Positions 23,918 to 29,583 of a stretch of DNA of 39,102 bases are shown here, in pieces. A program made the position numbers and the translations under genes. The stretch covers positions 1 to 39,102 of the forward strand of contig ONFF01000027.1 of the NCBI GenBank assembly GCA_900317055.1. The letters are read 5' to 3'. Position 1 is the first letter of the stretch; every line of letters begins with the position of its first letter. The DNA is from an uncultured Bacteroidales bacterium. GTDB lineage: Bacteria; Bacteroidota; Bacteroidia; Bacteroidales; F082. A model generated the notes under the pieces. That model worked only from the letters and a program-made list of their open reading frames with translations. It ran no database searches and was not told the DNA's origin.

Positions 23918-24834
23918 TTGCCGCCTCCTTTCCTCTCCTTCCAAACGAGGTAGGCCACTATGGAGATAGCCCACCACCATTGCTTGGCGAAGGCCAAGGC
24001 CTTTTCGGCGATGCCGCCGCCTGCCAGTGTGGTACCAGGAGTGAATGGGTCGGGAGTGTAGCCGCCACCACCGCCGCCCGGGCGTTCGTCGTCGCTTTGG
24101 CCGCCGCCTGGGGTGCCGCCACCGCCACCTGGGCTGTCGACAGCCTTGGCGAACTCGGCATAGAGGCTGACGTCGGCATTGGGCATGGTCAGGGTGATGG
24201 TGCGCGACTCGTTGCTCTGCACGTTGCCGGCAAACTGCCTGCCCGTCCAGCGACGGAACACGTAACCGTCCTTGGGCGTGGCCGAAAGCGTGACTTGCGC
24301 GCCCGTCGGCACCGTCATCTGTCCGTCCTGCATGCCGTTGGCAGTGACGCGGCCCATGGTGCTGTCCCAACCCACGCTGAGGGTGTGGTTGGCAGGATAG
24401 TCAGCCGGGATGGCCACGAAGTTTGCTACGAAGGTCATGTCGCGGTCGACGGTGACCTGGAAACTGCTCTTCTGGTGCGAACCCGAGGGGATGTAGGTTG
24501 CACTCTGCCAAGAAACGAAACGGGAGCCTGGGTACGCCTTGGCCGTCACGAGAAGGACGGTTCCTTTGGCATACACACTGCCGCCAACCGGCGTATATTT
24601 GCTATAGGTGCCGTTTCCATGGGTATTCTCTTGAATATTTCCAGGGTTGTTGGGCGTAGAGACCACCATGAGTTCGACGTCGCCCATCGAGCGGTCGTTG
24701 GCCGAGGTGTTCACGTGGAAGCTGGTGGCTCCCGTCGCCCCGCCAGCCGCGGTGGTTGTGGTGGTGCCTACCACCAAAGTGTTGCTATAGCGACGGCGGC
24801 TGTAGGCGCCACTGTATGTTCTGTTGTTGTACAT
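23914..24834 (-). CDS. InlB_B-repeat protein with Gly-rich linker and membrane anchor
   Basis: A 306-residue protein. Residues 83-142 and 155-230 are two divergent beta-grasp-like InlB_B repeats (landmarks YPGSRFVSWQ and DGYVFRRWTG, each followed by MTFVANF or VSLYAEF). A Gly/Pro-rich linker (233-258) leads to a C-terminal span WWWAISIVAYLVWKERK. No signal peptide. It has a Shine-Dalgarno AAAGGAG before the ATG. It is probably exposed outside the viral membrane, for example in a vertex or spike. InlB_B repeats are typical of cell-surface proteins, so seeing one in this operon is unusual. Confidence 0.8.
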   Translation of the reverse strand: MYNNRTYSGAYSRRRYSNTLVVGTTTTTAAGGATGATSFHVNTSANDRSMGDVELMVVSTPNNPGNIQENTHGNGTYSKYTPVGGSVYAKGTVLLVTAKAYPGSRFVSWQSATYIPSGSHQKSSFQVTVDRDMTFVANFVAIPADYPANHTLSVGWDSTMGRVTANGMQDGQMTVPTGAQVTLSATPKDGYVFRRWTGRQFAGNVQSNESRTITLTMPNADVSLYAEFAKAVDSPGGGGGTPGGGQSDDERPGGGGGGYTPDPFTPGTTLAGGGIAEKALAFAKQWWWAISIVAYLVWKERKGGGK

Positions 24835-24849
24835 GTTTATCTCCTTTCG

Positions 24850-25191
24850 TTATTTGGTTTTGCGGATGACGAGCACTACACCGAGGGCCACCACAAGGCC
24901 GATGACCACCCACAGGATGGTGTTGATCCGTTCCTGCTTCCTGAGCATCTCGGCGTTGTATTGGGCAACGACCTTGTCGCCGTTGTTCCAGTAGGACGAG
25001 ACGAAGGTGTTGCCGAGGCCGAACAGGTCGCTGAAGAAGTTGCCCCAGCTGAATCCGCTTGAGCTGTTGCCACCCGAACCGCTATTGTCGGTATTCTCGT
25101 GCTCGTTCTGTGGGCCGTAGTCGTAGTTGCTGTAGCGCGCCACCACGTTGTGGCGATGGCGGGCGTTTCTTGCTGCTATTACGTGGTTCAT
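24850..25191 (-). CDS. C-terminally anchored small virion-like protein
   Basis: A 113-residue protein. The N-terminus is His/Arg-rich (MNHVIAARNARHRHNVVAR), then a Ser/Gly/Asn-rich stretch, an amphipathic segment (FSWGNFFSDLFGLGN), a helix and a C-terminal span (TILWVVIGLVVALGVVLVI) ending RKTK. It is the first gene after the terminator that follows the capsid candidate. Composition fits a minor membrane protein of a lipid-containing virus. Confidence 0.72.
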   Translation of the reverse strand: MNHVIAARNARHRHNVVARYSNYDYGPQNEHENTDNSGSGGNSSSGFSWGNFFSDLFGLGNTFVSSYWNNGDKVVAQYNAEMLRKQERINTILWVVIGLVVALGVVLVIRKTK

Positions 25192-25217
25192 GGTTCTGTC
25201 TTGTTTTTTGGTTTCCT

Positions 25218-25254
25218 AAAAAAGGCGGACGGGTTTGGAGCCCTGCCCGCCTTT
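25218..25254 (-). terminator. Terminator after the capsid candidate
   Basis: On the minus strand AAAGGCGG pairs with CCGCCTTT around an inner GGG/CCC stem, followed by TTT. A partial terminator here would make the capsid gene the most abundant late message. Confidence 0.75.
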
Positions 25255-25314
25255 CGTCAACAAATGTCTAACTCTTAAATCCAAATCTATGAAAAAGAAA
25301 ATCTCCTTTCCTGA

Positions 25315-25902
25315 TCAGAAGTTCACTGTGGTGTTGAACTGGAACTGGATCGAGAAGTGGGCGCTGGCCGGGATGTTCAAGGCCATGAAGACTTCGGGAG
25401 TGAGCTCCAGAGGCTCCTCGCTGAGGTCGATGGTAATCTTGGTGCGGTCGTAGGCGTTCACGTTCACGTAGTTCTGCAGTGTGATGAAGTCCATGCCACC
25501 CTTGGCGCCGATGACGGTCTTGGCAATCTCGATCTGCTGGTCATAGATGTCCTGGGCTGGCACTTTGTTTTGGATGATGATCTTGTTGACGGTGCAACCC
25601 ACGCGCTGCACGGTGTTGAGGAAGTCGCGGAACATGACGCGGCCAACACCTGCCACTTGAACTGTGGCGTTGGCGTCAAACTTGGCGTCGTCGGCCACTT
25701 GGTCGGCGGCATAGCCGGCGGCATTCAGGGCTGCCGGGTCGCTGAAGCTGACAACCACTTCCTTCGAGGTGGGGTCTTGGGTCATCTTCATGGTATTGTA
25801 GACACCGGGAAGCAGGCAGAGCTTCACAGCGTTACTGGAATCGGTGTTCGTGATATCGAACGTTGCTTGGGCCATCAAGGCCTCTCTCAATGTGTTTTGC
25901 AT
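25315..25902 (-). CDS. Candidate major capsid protein (195 aa)
   Basis: A 195-residue protein with no signal or membrane span and strong beta propensity (for example KEVVVSFSDP and HFSIQFQFNTTVNF at the C-terminus), with one helical stretch (VPAQDIYDQQIEIAKTVIGA). It is the third gene after the late promoter and is followed at once by a strong terminator, as expected for the most abundant virion protein. The size suits a single jelly-roll coat protein and is small for double jelly-roll capsid proteins. Alternatives are a vertex or minor coat protein. An AACCAAAAAACC leader precedes the ATG. Identification is by context and size, not by a diagnostic motif. Confidence 0.55.
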   Translation of the reverse strand: MQNTLREALMAQATFDITNTDSSNAVKLCLLPGVYNTMKMTQDPTSKEVVVSFSDPAALNAAGYAADQVADDAKFDANATVQVAGVGRVMFRDFLNTVQRVGCTVNKIIIQNKVPAQDIYDQQIEIAKTVIGAKGGMDFITLQNYVNVNAYDRTKITIDLSEEPLELTPEVFMALNIPASAHFSIQFQFNTTVNF

Positions 25903-25950
25903 TTGTCTTAGGTTTTTTGGTTGATTGTTTCTTTACGGTTTGTTGCTTTC

Positions 25951-26379
25951 TTACATGGCGGCCAGGCGTTCCTTCACCTTCGTGTGATATGCCTTGTGGG
26001 CGCTGTCCTTGGGCACCCATTGGCCGTTCTCGTCCTTGCGGTAGCACTCCTGGTAGGAGCCCTGCAGCACAAGTTGCTGCTCGTAGGTGAATCCGTTCTC
26101 GGCGGCGCGGGCCATGATCTGGTCCTTATAGGCTTGCATCCGGTTGGCATCGGATGCAACCCTCATCACCTGCTGGCGGAACACGGAGGCGTATTGGTCG
26201 TTGCCGAAGGCGGCTGTCATGCAGTCCTCGAGGTTGTGCGGGTCGAGGCCCGATGAAGCGCCTACTACCGACACATCCACCTCCTCCAGCCCGCCCGCGC
26301 CCTTGCGCCTCTTCCAAAGCACGTAGGCAACGACAGCCACGATGATGATAATGACGATTGTTTTCTTCGAGATCTTCAT
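25951..26379 (-). CDS. Single-span membrane protein, paralogue of the gene at 21573
   Basis: A 142-residue protein with an N-terminal span ending in the recurrent anchor motif (VIIIIVAVVAYVLWKRRKGAG, about 8-28). The helical domain contains ARAAENGFTYEQQLVLQ, which matches the 118-residue protein at 21573. A GGAGG Shine-Dalgarno lies upstream. Second gene of the late operon, next to the capsid candidate, so probably an abundant virion membrane protein. Confidence 0.75.
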   Translation of the reverse strand: MKISKKTIVIIIIVAVVAYVLWKRRKGAGGLEEVDVSVVGASSGLDPHNLEDCMTAAFGNDQYASVFRQQVMRVASDANRMQAYKDQIMARAAENGFTYEQQLVLQGSYQECYRKDENGQWVPKDSAHKAYHTKVKERLAAM

Positions 26380-26394
26380 AACGGCAGGCCCTCC

Positions 26395-26517
26395 TTATGC
26401 TTCGGCTTGTTTCTTGGCCTTGTAGGGCTTGTAGACCAGCACCCAGGTCACGATGGCCAGCGTGAGGATGCTCACCAAGGCCATGATCTTGTTCGATTTT
26501 GCGATCTTGTCTAACAT
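26395..26517 (-). CDS. First late gene: 40-aa single-span membrane protein
   Basis: Read directly from the sequence: MLDKIAKSNKIMAL, then span ALVSILTLAIVTWVLVY, and tail KPYKAKKQAEA. The leader contains AACCAAAAACC exactly (26533-26543). It follows the late promoter by about 45 nt. Size and topology resemble small major membrane proteins of lipid-containing phages. Confidence 0.72.
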   Translation of the reverse strand: MLDKIAKSNKIMALVSILTLAIVTWVLVYKPYKAKKQAEA

Positions 26518-26566
26518 GGTTCTGTAAATTTTGGTTTTTGGTTCAGGTAAATTTGAAATCAGACCG

Positions 26567-26574
26567 CAAAACTA
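26567..26574 (-). promoter_or_regulatory. Late promoter -7 element
   Basis: The minus strand reads TAGTTTTG. No TTG lies at -33. Instead seven 10-bp repeats begin about 22 bp upstream, suggesting an activator-dependent promoter for the whole structural operon. Confidence 0.65.
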
Positions 26575-26596
26575 CAATGGCCCGAAAATACGGTTT

Positions 26597-26666
26597 CCGA
26601 CTTTTACCGACTTTTGCCGACTTTTGCCTGTTTTTACCGGATTTTACCTGTTTTTGCCGACTTTTA
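26597..26666. repeat. Seven tandem 10-bp repeats upstream of the late promoter
   Basis: Units CCGACTTTTA, CCGACTTTTG (x2), CCTGTTTTTA, CCGGATTTTA, CCTGTTTTTG and CCGACTTTTA follow one another without gaps, one per helical turn. They lie between the terminator of the middle operon and the late promoter, covering about -36 to -106. Probable binding array for a late activator. Confidence 0.85.
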
Positions 26667-26674
26667 CGCACACG

Positions 26675-26706
26675 AAAAAAGCCCGATACCGTGCGGGTAC
26701 CGGGCT
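26675..26706 (-). terminator. Terminator of the middle operon
   Basis: On the minus strand AGCCCG pairs with CGGGCT, extended inward with one mismatch, followed by six T. It separates the gene ending at 26742/26805 from the late promoter. Confidence 0.85.
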
Positions 26707-26804
26707 CGGAGAGAAAAATCGGGTAAAAATGAAATGCCTGTCTATTCCTTGAAGTGCTTCTCGACGAGGTCGTGGAAGTCGTTTTTCACGGCCAGCATCA
26801 GCTT

Positions 26805-27014
26805 TCAGGTCTCGACGAGGGCGGTGTTCACCGTGTCGAGCTTGGCGCCTATGGCCTCCTTGGTCTCGTATTCGGCTGTCACCCGCAGCTCGGCCACGGT
26901 CAGCGTGGCTTCCTTGAGCTGGGCGATGGTGCAGCACAGCGGCGTGTCGTCGGGCGCGTTGCCGTCGAAGAGCATCTCCATCAGCACGGTGGAGTCGGTC
27001 ATCAGCTTGCTCAT
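26805..27014 (-). CDS. Small acidic protein, apparently truncated by TGA
   Basis: A 69-residue protein starting MSKLMTDSTVLMEML, with a strong Shine-Dalgarno (AAAGGAGG) and an ATG that overlaps the upstream stop. After the TGA at 26805-26807 the same frame continues for 20 codons (KLMLAVKNDFHDLVEKHFKE) to a TAG at 26742. That segment looks like normal helical protein, so the original gene probably ended at 26742 with Trp (TGG) at the TGA. Last gene of the middle operon. Function unknown. Confidence 0.6.
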   Translation of the reverse strand: MSKLMTDSTVLMEMLFDGNAPDDTPLCCTIAQLKEATLTVAELRVTAEYETKEAIGAKLDTVNTALVET

Positions 27015-27223
27015 GCCGCCCTCCTTTCTACGGCATTGACCGTGTTTGCCGAAGTTTTGCGAAGTTTTTGCGAGGTCTCGTTCATGTAGCCGCCAAAGTA
27101 AGCGCCTGCGGCTAACATGGCCGTGCCGATGGCGGCCATGATGAGGCTGTCACCCATAGTTAGGGCTACTACAACTCCGATGACGGCAACAATGCCCCAT
27201 CCTTTTTTCACCTGCGTTTTCAT
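27011..27223 (-). CDS. Small membrane protein with two spans, holin-like
   Basis: A 70-residue protein starting MKTQVKKGWG; an upstream extension to 27304 was rejected because it lies inside the coiled-coil gene. Two close hydrophobic segments (GIVAVIGVVVALTMG; LIMAAIGTAMLAAGAYFGGY) are followed by a charged tail. Size and topology fit a small holin, but the location is outside the lysis region. It has a GGAGG Shine-Dalgarno and 4-bp overlaps with both neighbours. Confidence 0.72.
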   Translation of the reverse strand: MKTQVKKGWGIVAVIGVVVALTMGDSLIMAAIGTAMLAAGAYFGGYMNETSQKLRKTSANTVNAVERRAA

Positions 27224-27609
27224 GCCGCACCTCCTTTCATAATAGACAAATCGTTTGCCAATTCTGATGCTGCATGAAAGTTGGCGGTCACATAGGCATC
27301 CCATAATTCTCTGATGTCGTCGTTCACTGACAAGAAGCCTTTAAGGAGGAAACGGAGTTTGTTGGCCGACATGGTGCAGGAATAGTAATCCTTCGATTCC
27401 TCATACAGCCTTTGTTTCCTTTGGGAATACTCTTCCTTGATGGCTCTTTTTTCGGCGGCAAGGACTTCGATTTGCGAGCTGTTGAGCTTGCACAGCTCCT
27501 TCATGTTGTGGACTTGCACCGTAAGTTTGTCGATTCTCTCTTGAATCGGTGCGATCTTCTCGCTGCGCTCTTCGTTGAGGCGGGCGATTTCTTCTTCAAA
27601 TTTGTTCAT
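27220..27609 (-). CDS. Coiled-coil protein
   Basis: A 129-residue protein starting MNKFEEEIARLNEER (ATG at 27609, preferred over a TTG two codons earlier). Residues 1-75 are a coiled coil; the C-terminal 50 residues are a helical cap (LLKGFLSVNDDIRELWDAY). It starts 2 bases after a 17-bp sequence that also lies at the start of the transcript from the promoter at 28081. Function unknown; scaffold or regulator are options. Confidence 0.7.
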   Translation of the reverse strand: MNKFEEEIARLNEERSEKIAPIQERIDKLTVQVHNMKELCKLNSSQIEVLAAEKRAIKEEYSQRKQRLYEESKDYYSCTMSANKLRFLLKGFLSVNDDIRELWDAYVTANFHAASELANDLSIMKGGAA

Positions 27610-27611
27610 TT

Positions 27612-27628
27612 CCAATCGATTTTGAACG
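27612..27628. repeat. 17-bp direct repeat, copy 1
   Basis: CCAATCGATTTTGAACG is identical to 28061-28077. The two copies bracket a segment with the 81-aa gene, a folded region and an attenuator-like terminator. Confidence 0.85.
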
Positions 27629-27645
27629 GTTAGTAATTTAGTTGA

Positions 27646-27891
27646 TTATATATCGGATGGAGCCTCGTTGTGCTCCGTTTCCAGATATTTCTTTTCGATT
27701 CTCTTGTAGAAGTTCGAGTTTATCAGCCGCCGGTGTTTGACGGCGAGGCTGAAAACGGTCTGCAATGCTTTCCGCAACTCGCGCTTCGTGTAGGGGAACT
27801 CTCCTTCATCCCCTTTCTTCAGGTGTATGATGTAGAGCGAAACAATCTTGAACTGCTCTTGCGTTCTTTCCATCCATTTTTCGTGATTCAT
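27646..27891 (-). CDS. Small basic protein in a repeat-flanked cassette (81 aa)
   Basis: Starts MNHEKWMERTQEQFKIVSLY; an upstream extension to 28083 was rejected because it crosses the structured leader. Helical and basic (KRELRKALQTVFSLAVKHRR), with no membrane span, so possibly nucleic-acid binding. The gene sits between two 17-bp direct repeats and behind a long leader with alternative hairpins. No family recognised. AT content is higher than that of the neighbouring genes. Confidence 0.65.
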   Translation of the reverse strand: MNHEKWMERTQEQFKIVSLYIIHLKKGDEGEFPYTKRELRKALQTVFSLAVKHRRLINSNFYKRIEKKYLETEHNEAPSDI

Positions 27892-27920
27892 ATTCTTCGA
27901 TATTTTGATATTAAACGAAA

Positions 27921-27994
27921 GACTCCGATACGGGTGTTCAAGGTTCGATTGGCGATACCTTGCGGGCATTACTGCTACCGCGTCCGTCGGAGTC
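27921..27994. other. Cloverleaf-like folded region in the leader
   Basis: GACTCCGA (27921-27928) pairs with TCGGAGTC (27987-27994). Inside are CAAGGT/ACCTTG (27939-27944 and 27957-27962) and GCGG/CCGC (27962-27965 and 27978-27981), each with a 12-base loop. It may act as a structured 5' UTR of the 81-aa gene, an RNA, or a DNA recognition site. Confidence 0.5.
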
Positions 27995-28024
27995 GTTGAC
28001 TCAAATTTCAGTATGTAGGGGCCA

Positions 28025-28062
28025 CAAAAAAAGCCGCAAGCAGGCGGCGTCTTCGTGACGCC
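28025..28062 (-). terminator. Attenuator-like overlapping hairpins
   Basis: On the minus strand GGCGTC/GACGCC (28057-28062 with 28046-28051) overlaps by three bases with GCCGC/GCGGC (28044-28048 with 28033-28037), which is followed by seven T. The two stems exclude each other, as in transcription attenuators. The transcript start is about 12 bases upstream. Confidence 0.65.
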
Positions 28063-28077
28063 AATCGATTTTGAACG
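28061..28077. repeat. 17-bp direct repeat, copy 2
   Basis: CCAATCGATTTTGAACG, identical to 27612-27628. It covers the predicted transcription start of the minus-strand promoter at 28081. Confidence 0.85.
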
Positions 28078-28080
28078 CTG

Positions 28081-28109
28081 CAAAGATAGGGAAAAAATGG
28101 AAAAGTCAA
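28081..28109 (-). promoter_or_regulatory. Minus-strand promoter before the attenuator
   Basis: The minus strand reads TTG (28107-28109), an 18-bp spacer and TATCTTTG (28081-28088). It drives the coiled-coil/membrane gene group through the attenuator. Confidence 0.6.
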
Positions 28110-28141
28110 GGGAAAAACTTTATTTTTTTAAATATTTTACA

Positions 28142-28169
28142 TTGTCAAGTTGGAAAATGTGTATCTTTG
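28142..28169 (+). promoter_or_regulatory. Plus-strand promoter of RNA B
   Basis: TTG (28142-28144), a 17-bp spacer and TATCTTTG (28162-28169). It faces away from the minus promoter at 28081 and predicts a start near 28176. Confidence 0.65.
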
Positions 28170-28175
28170 CGGTGT

Positions 28176-28425
28176 CTTTATCCATTACGGATGTGTGATG
28201 ATGACCAGACATGAAAGTCTGGGTGTCCCTACAACATTGGTTGAAGAAGCCGAGTCGGTCGGCTATATTCCACATCCGTCCGCCTCCCTGGCAGGTCTGC
28301 ACTTTTCACCTGGCCAGCGGGGTACGGGAAATTGGGGGTGCAGAAAACCCATACTGGCATCGGGCGGTTGCCAGCTCTGAAGACAGGCTTACGGGAGATC
28401 CTTCACGGATTTCCCGTTTTCTTTT
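28176..28425 (+). ncRNA. Candidate structured RNA B (about 250 nt)
   Basis: No convincing reading frame lies between a TATCTTTG promoter and a strong terminator (11-bp stem 28391-28417, then T-run). The body has many exact stems: outer ACGGATGTG/CACATCCGT (28187-28195 with 28271-28279) enclosing CCAGAC/GTCTGG and GCCGA/TCGGC; then CTGGCAGGT/ACCTGGCCAG and CTGGCA/TGCCAG. Its terminator lies wholly inside the last 12 codons of the convergent nuclease-like gene at 28389. Options are an antitoxin or decoy RNA for that protein, an antisense regulator, or a packaging RNA given the nearby ATPase. It is not a recognised RNA family. Confidence 0.72.
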
Positions 28426-28799
28426 CTCCACAGCAGTTTCTTGTCGCTCACGTCGCTTCGGGGCTGTGCCGTGCGCACTTCCCAAAGGTGAAGTTTGTCG
28501 TTCAACGTCAGTTCAATGACAACGGTGTCCTTTGGGCGGCCTTGGTTTTGCTTCACGATCAGCACGGCGTTGCGTTCGGCCTCGCGTATCTCGGTGAATT
28601 GCGCCAGCACGATCTTTACGTAGTCGAAAGCGCTGAGTCCGAGGGGCTGGAGCTGGTTTTTGTGCTTGTTCTCTATGTGAACAAGGTGGTTTTTGTCGAC
28701 AACGATATCAGCAGCTTTGATGTGGGCCTGGCGCGCAATGGTCATGGTGATGCGCCCGACCTTGGAAAACTTTTCCGGTATTTTATTTTGTTTTGCCAT
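28389..28799 (-). CDS. PBECR-like nuclease-fold protein B
   Basis: A 136-residue protein. Residues 35-125 resemble the PBECR superfamily: NHLVHIENKHKNQL with His41 and His46, then GLSAFDYVKIVLAQFTEI, VVIELTLNDKLHLWEVRTA and KKLLW. Such domains, related to barnase, EndoU, colicin E5/D and RelE, are proposed RNA-cutting phage effectors. No immunity protein gene is adjacent; instead RNA B converges on its 3' end. A TATCTTTG element (28826-28833) lies upstream, so it may have its own promoter. Nuclease activity is an inference from fold resemblance. Confidence 0.65.
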   Translation of the reverse strand: MAKQNKIPEKFSKVGRITMTIARQAHIKAADIVVDKNHLVHIENKHKNQLQPLGLSAFDYVKIVLAQFTEIREAERNAVLIVKQNQGRPKDTVVIELTLNDKLHLWEVRTAQPRSDVSDKKLLWRKENGKSVKDLP

Positions 28800-28825
28800 T
28801 ATATCCAGTTGTTATTTTCAGTTTG

Positions 28826-28833
28826 CAAAGATA
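28826..28833 (-). promoter_or_regulatory. Promoter -7 element of nuclease-like gene B
   Basis: The minus strand reads TATCTTTG, 26 bases before the ATG at 28799, just after the stop of the HTH gene. The -33 box is weak. Confidence 0.5.
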
Positions 28834-28838
28834 GCGGA

Positions 28839-29018
28839 TTATTCCAAATGGTCGAGTATGATCTTCACCTGGCGGGGCGTGAAGAGGTTGCCTTGGACGG
28901 GTCCCAGCTCGTCGGCGAAGGGCGCGATCCACTTCTTCACGGTCTTCTCGTTCACCTGCCAGCGGGCGGCCAGCTGGCGGAGCGTCATCGGATGGGGAGG
29001 GATGGGGTGTTCGGTCAT
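28839..29018 (-). CDS. Small HTH DNA-binding protein (59 aa)
   Basis: Read directly from the sequence: MTEHPIPPHPMTLRQLAARW, then QVNEKTVKKWIAPFADEL and LFTPRQVKIILDHLE. This is an excisionase- or MerR-like helix-turn-helix, often seen in Bacteroidota phages. It lies 3 bases after the ATPase gene. It is a candidate for the late activator that could bind the 10-bp repeats, or for an excisionase. Confidence 0.72.
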   Translation of the reverse strand: MTEHPIPPHPMTLRQLAARWQVNEKTVKKWIAPFADELGPVQGNLFTPRQVKIILDHLE

Positions 29019-29021
29019 GGC

Positions 29022-29570
29022 TCACTCGTTTTTGATGATCTTGAAGACATGCGGGTTCTGCAAGGCCTCGCGGTTCACCTGGCTGACGGTTTGCTCCAAG
29101 GCCGGATAGTTGATGACGCAGTTCTTGCGGCGGCTGACGGCGTCGGTGGTGGCAAACACGGCGAAGTGGGTGGCATAGGTGAAAAACAATGGCGGCACGG
29201 TGGTGAAGCCGTGGCCGACGGCGATGAGGTCGCGGTCGTCCTGCCGGCACGAGAGCAGCATGGTGCGCACTGTCGGGTCGGGCGCGTCGGGGATGTAGGC
29301 GCGGCAGTCGTCGCACACCAGGAGGCCGTGCTTGAACAGCTCGCACACGCGGCGGAACTCCTCCAGCTCGCGCACCACGATGCGGCGCCCGCCCACGTAG
29401 GTGGCGATGCGCTGCGGGTAGTTGGGATGCACGAGCGGAAGGTCCTGCCACTCGTTTTCGTGCGGCGTCACGACAAGCACCCGACGCTTGGCCTCCAGGG
29501 CGCGGCGCACGAGGCGACGGATCTGCGTGGTCTTGCCTGTGCCCGGCTTGCCCACGAAGACCATCTTCAT
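29022..29570 (-). CDS. FtsK/HerA-like P-loop ATPase, probable packaging ATPase
   Basis: A 182-residue protein starting MKMVFVGKPGTGKTT; a start at 29678 would overlap the upstream gene by 95 bp. Walker A is GKPGTGKT (7-14) and Walker B is LLVCDD (83-88), followed by LLSCRQDDRDLIAVGHG. The short single-domain form resembles genome-packaging ATPases of tailless lipid-containing viruses (PRD1 P9, STIV B204) rather than a terminase, which would be more than twice as long with a nuclease domain. No membrane span follows, unlike Zot proteins of filamentous phages. Family placement is by motif layout only. Confidence 0.7.
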   Translation of the reverse strand: MKMVFVGKPGTGKTTQIRRLVRRALEAKRRVLVVTPHENEWQDLPLVHPNYPQRIATYVGGRRIVVRELEEFRRVCELFKHGLLVCDDCRAYIPDAPDPTVRTMLLSCRQDDRDLIAVGHGFTTVPPLFFTYATHFAVFATTDAVSRRKNCVINYPALEQTVSQVNREALQNPHVFKIIKNE

Positions 29571-29583
29571 CACCTCGCGGGGC

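Noticed and set aside
23980-25062. Plus-strand frame of 360 aa
   Set aside because: Antisense to the InlB-repeat gene and its neighbour; His/Val/Gly-rich without motifs.
25288-25453. Plus-strand start MKKKISFPDQKF after the capsid gene
   Set aside because: Almost wholly antisense to the capsid candidate, with no supporting promoter; an ATG by chance.
26597-26666. CRISPR-like array
   Set aside because: Repeats are 10 bp and contiguous with no spacers, and no cas genes are present.
26805-26807. TGA recoded as Trp in this element
   Set aside because: TGA ends many coupled genes here through ATGA overlaps, so a point mutation is more likely.
29022-29570. Zot-type ATPase of a filamentous phage
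   Set aside because: No membrane span after the P-loop domain, and the element has lysis genes, a fibre and a large gene set unlike inoviruses.
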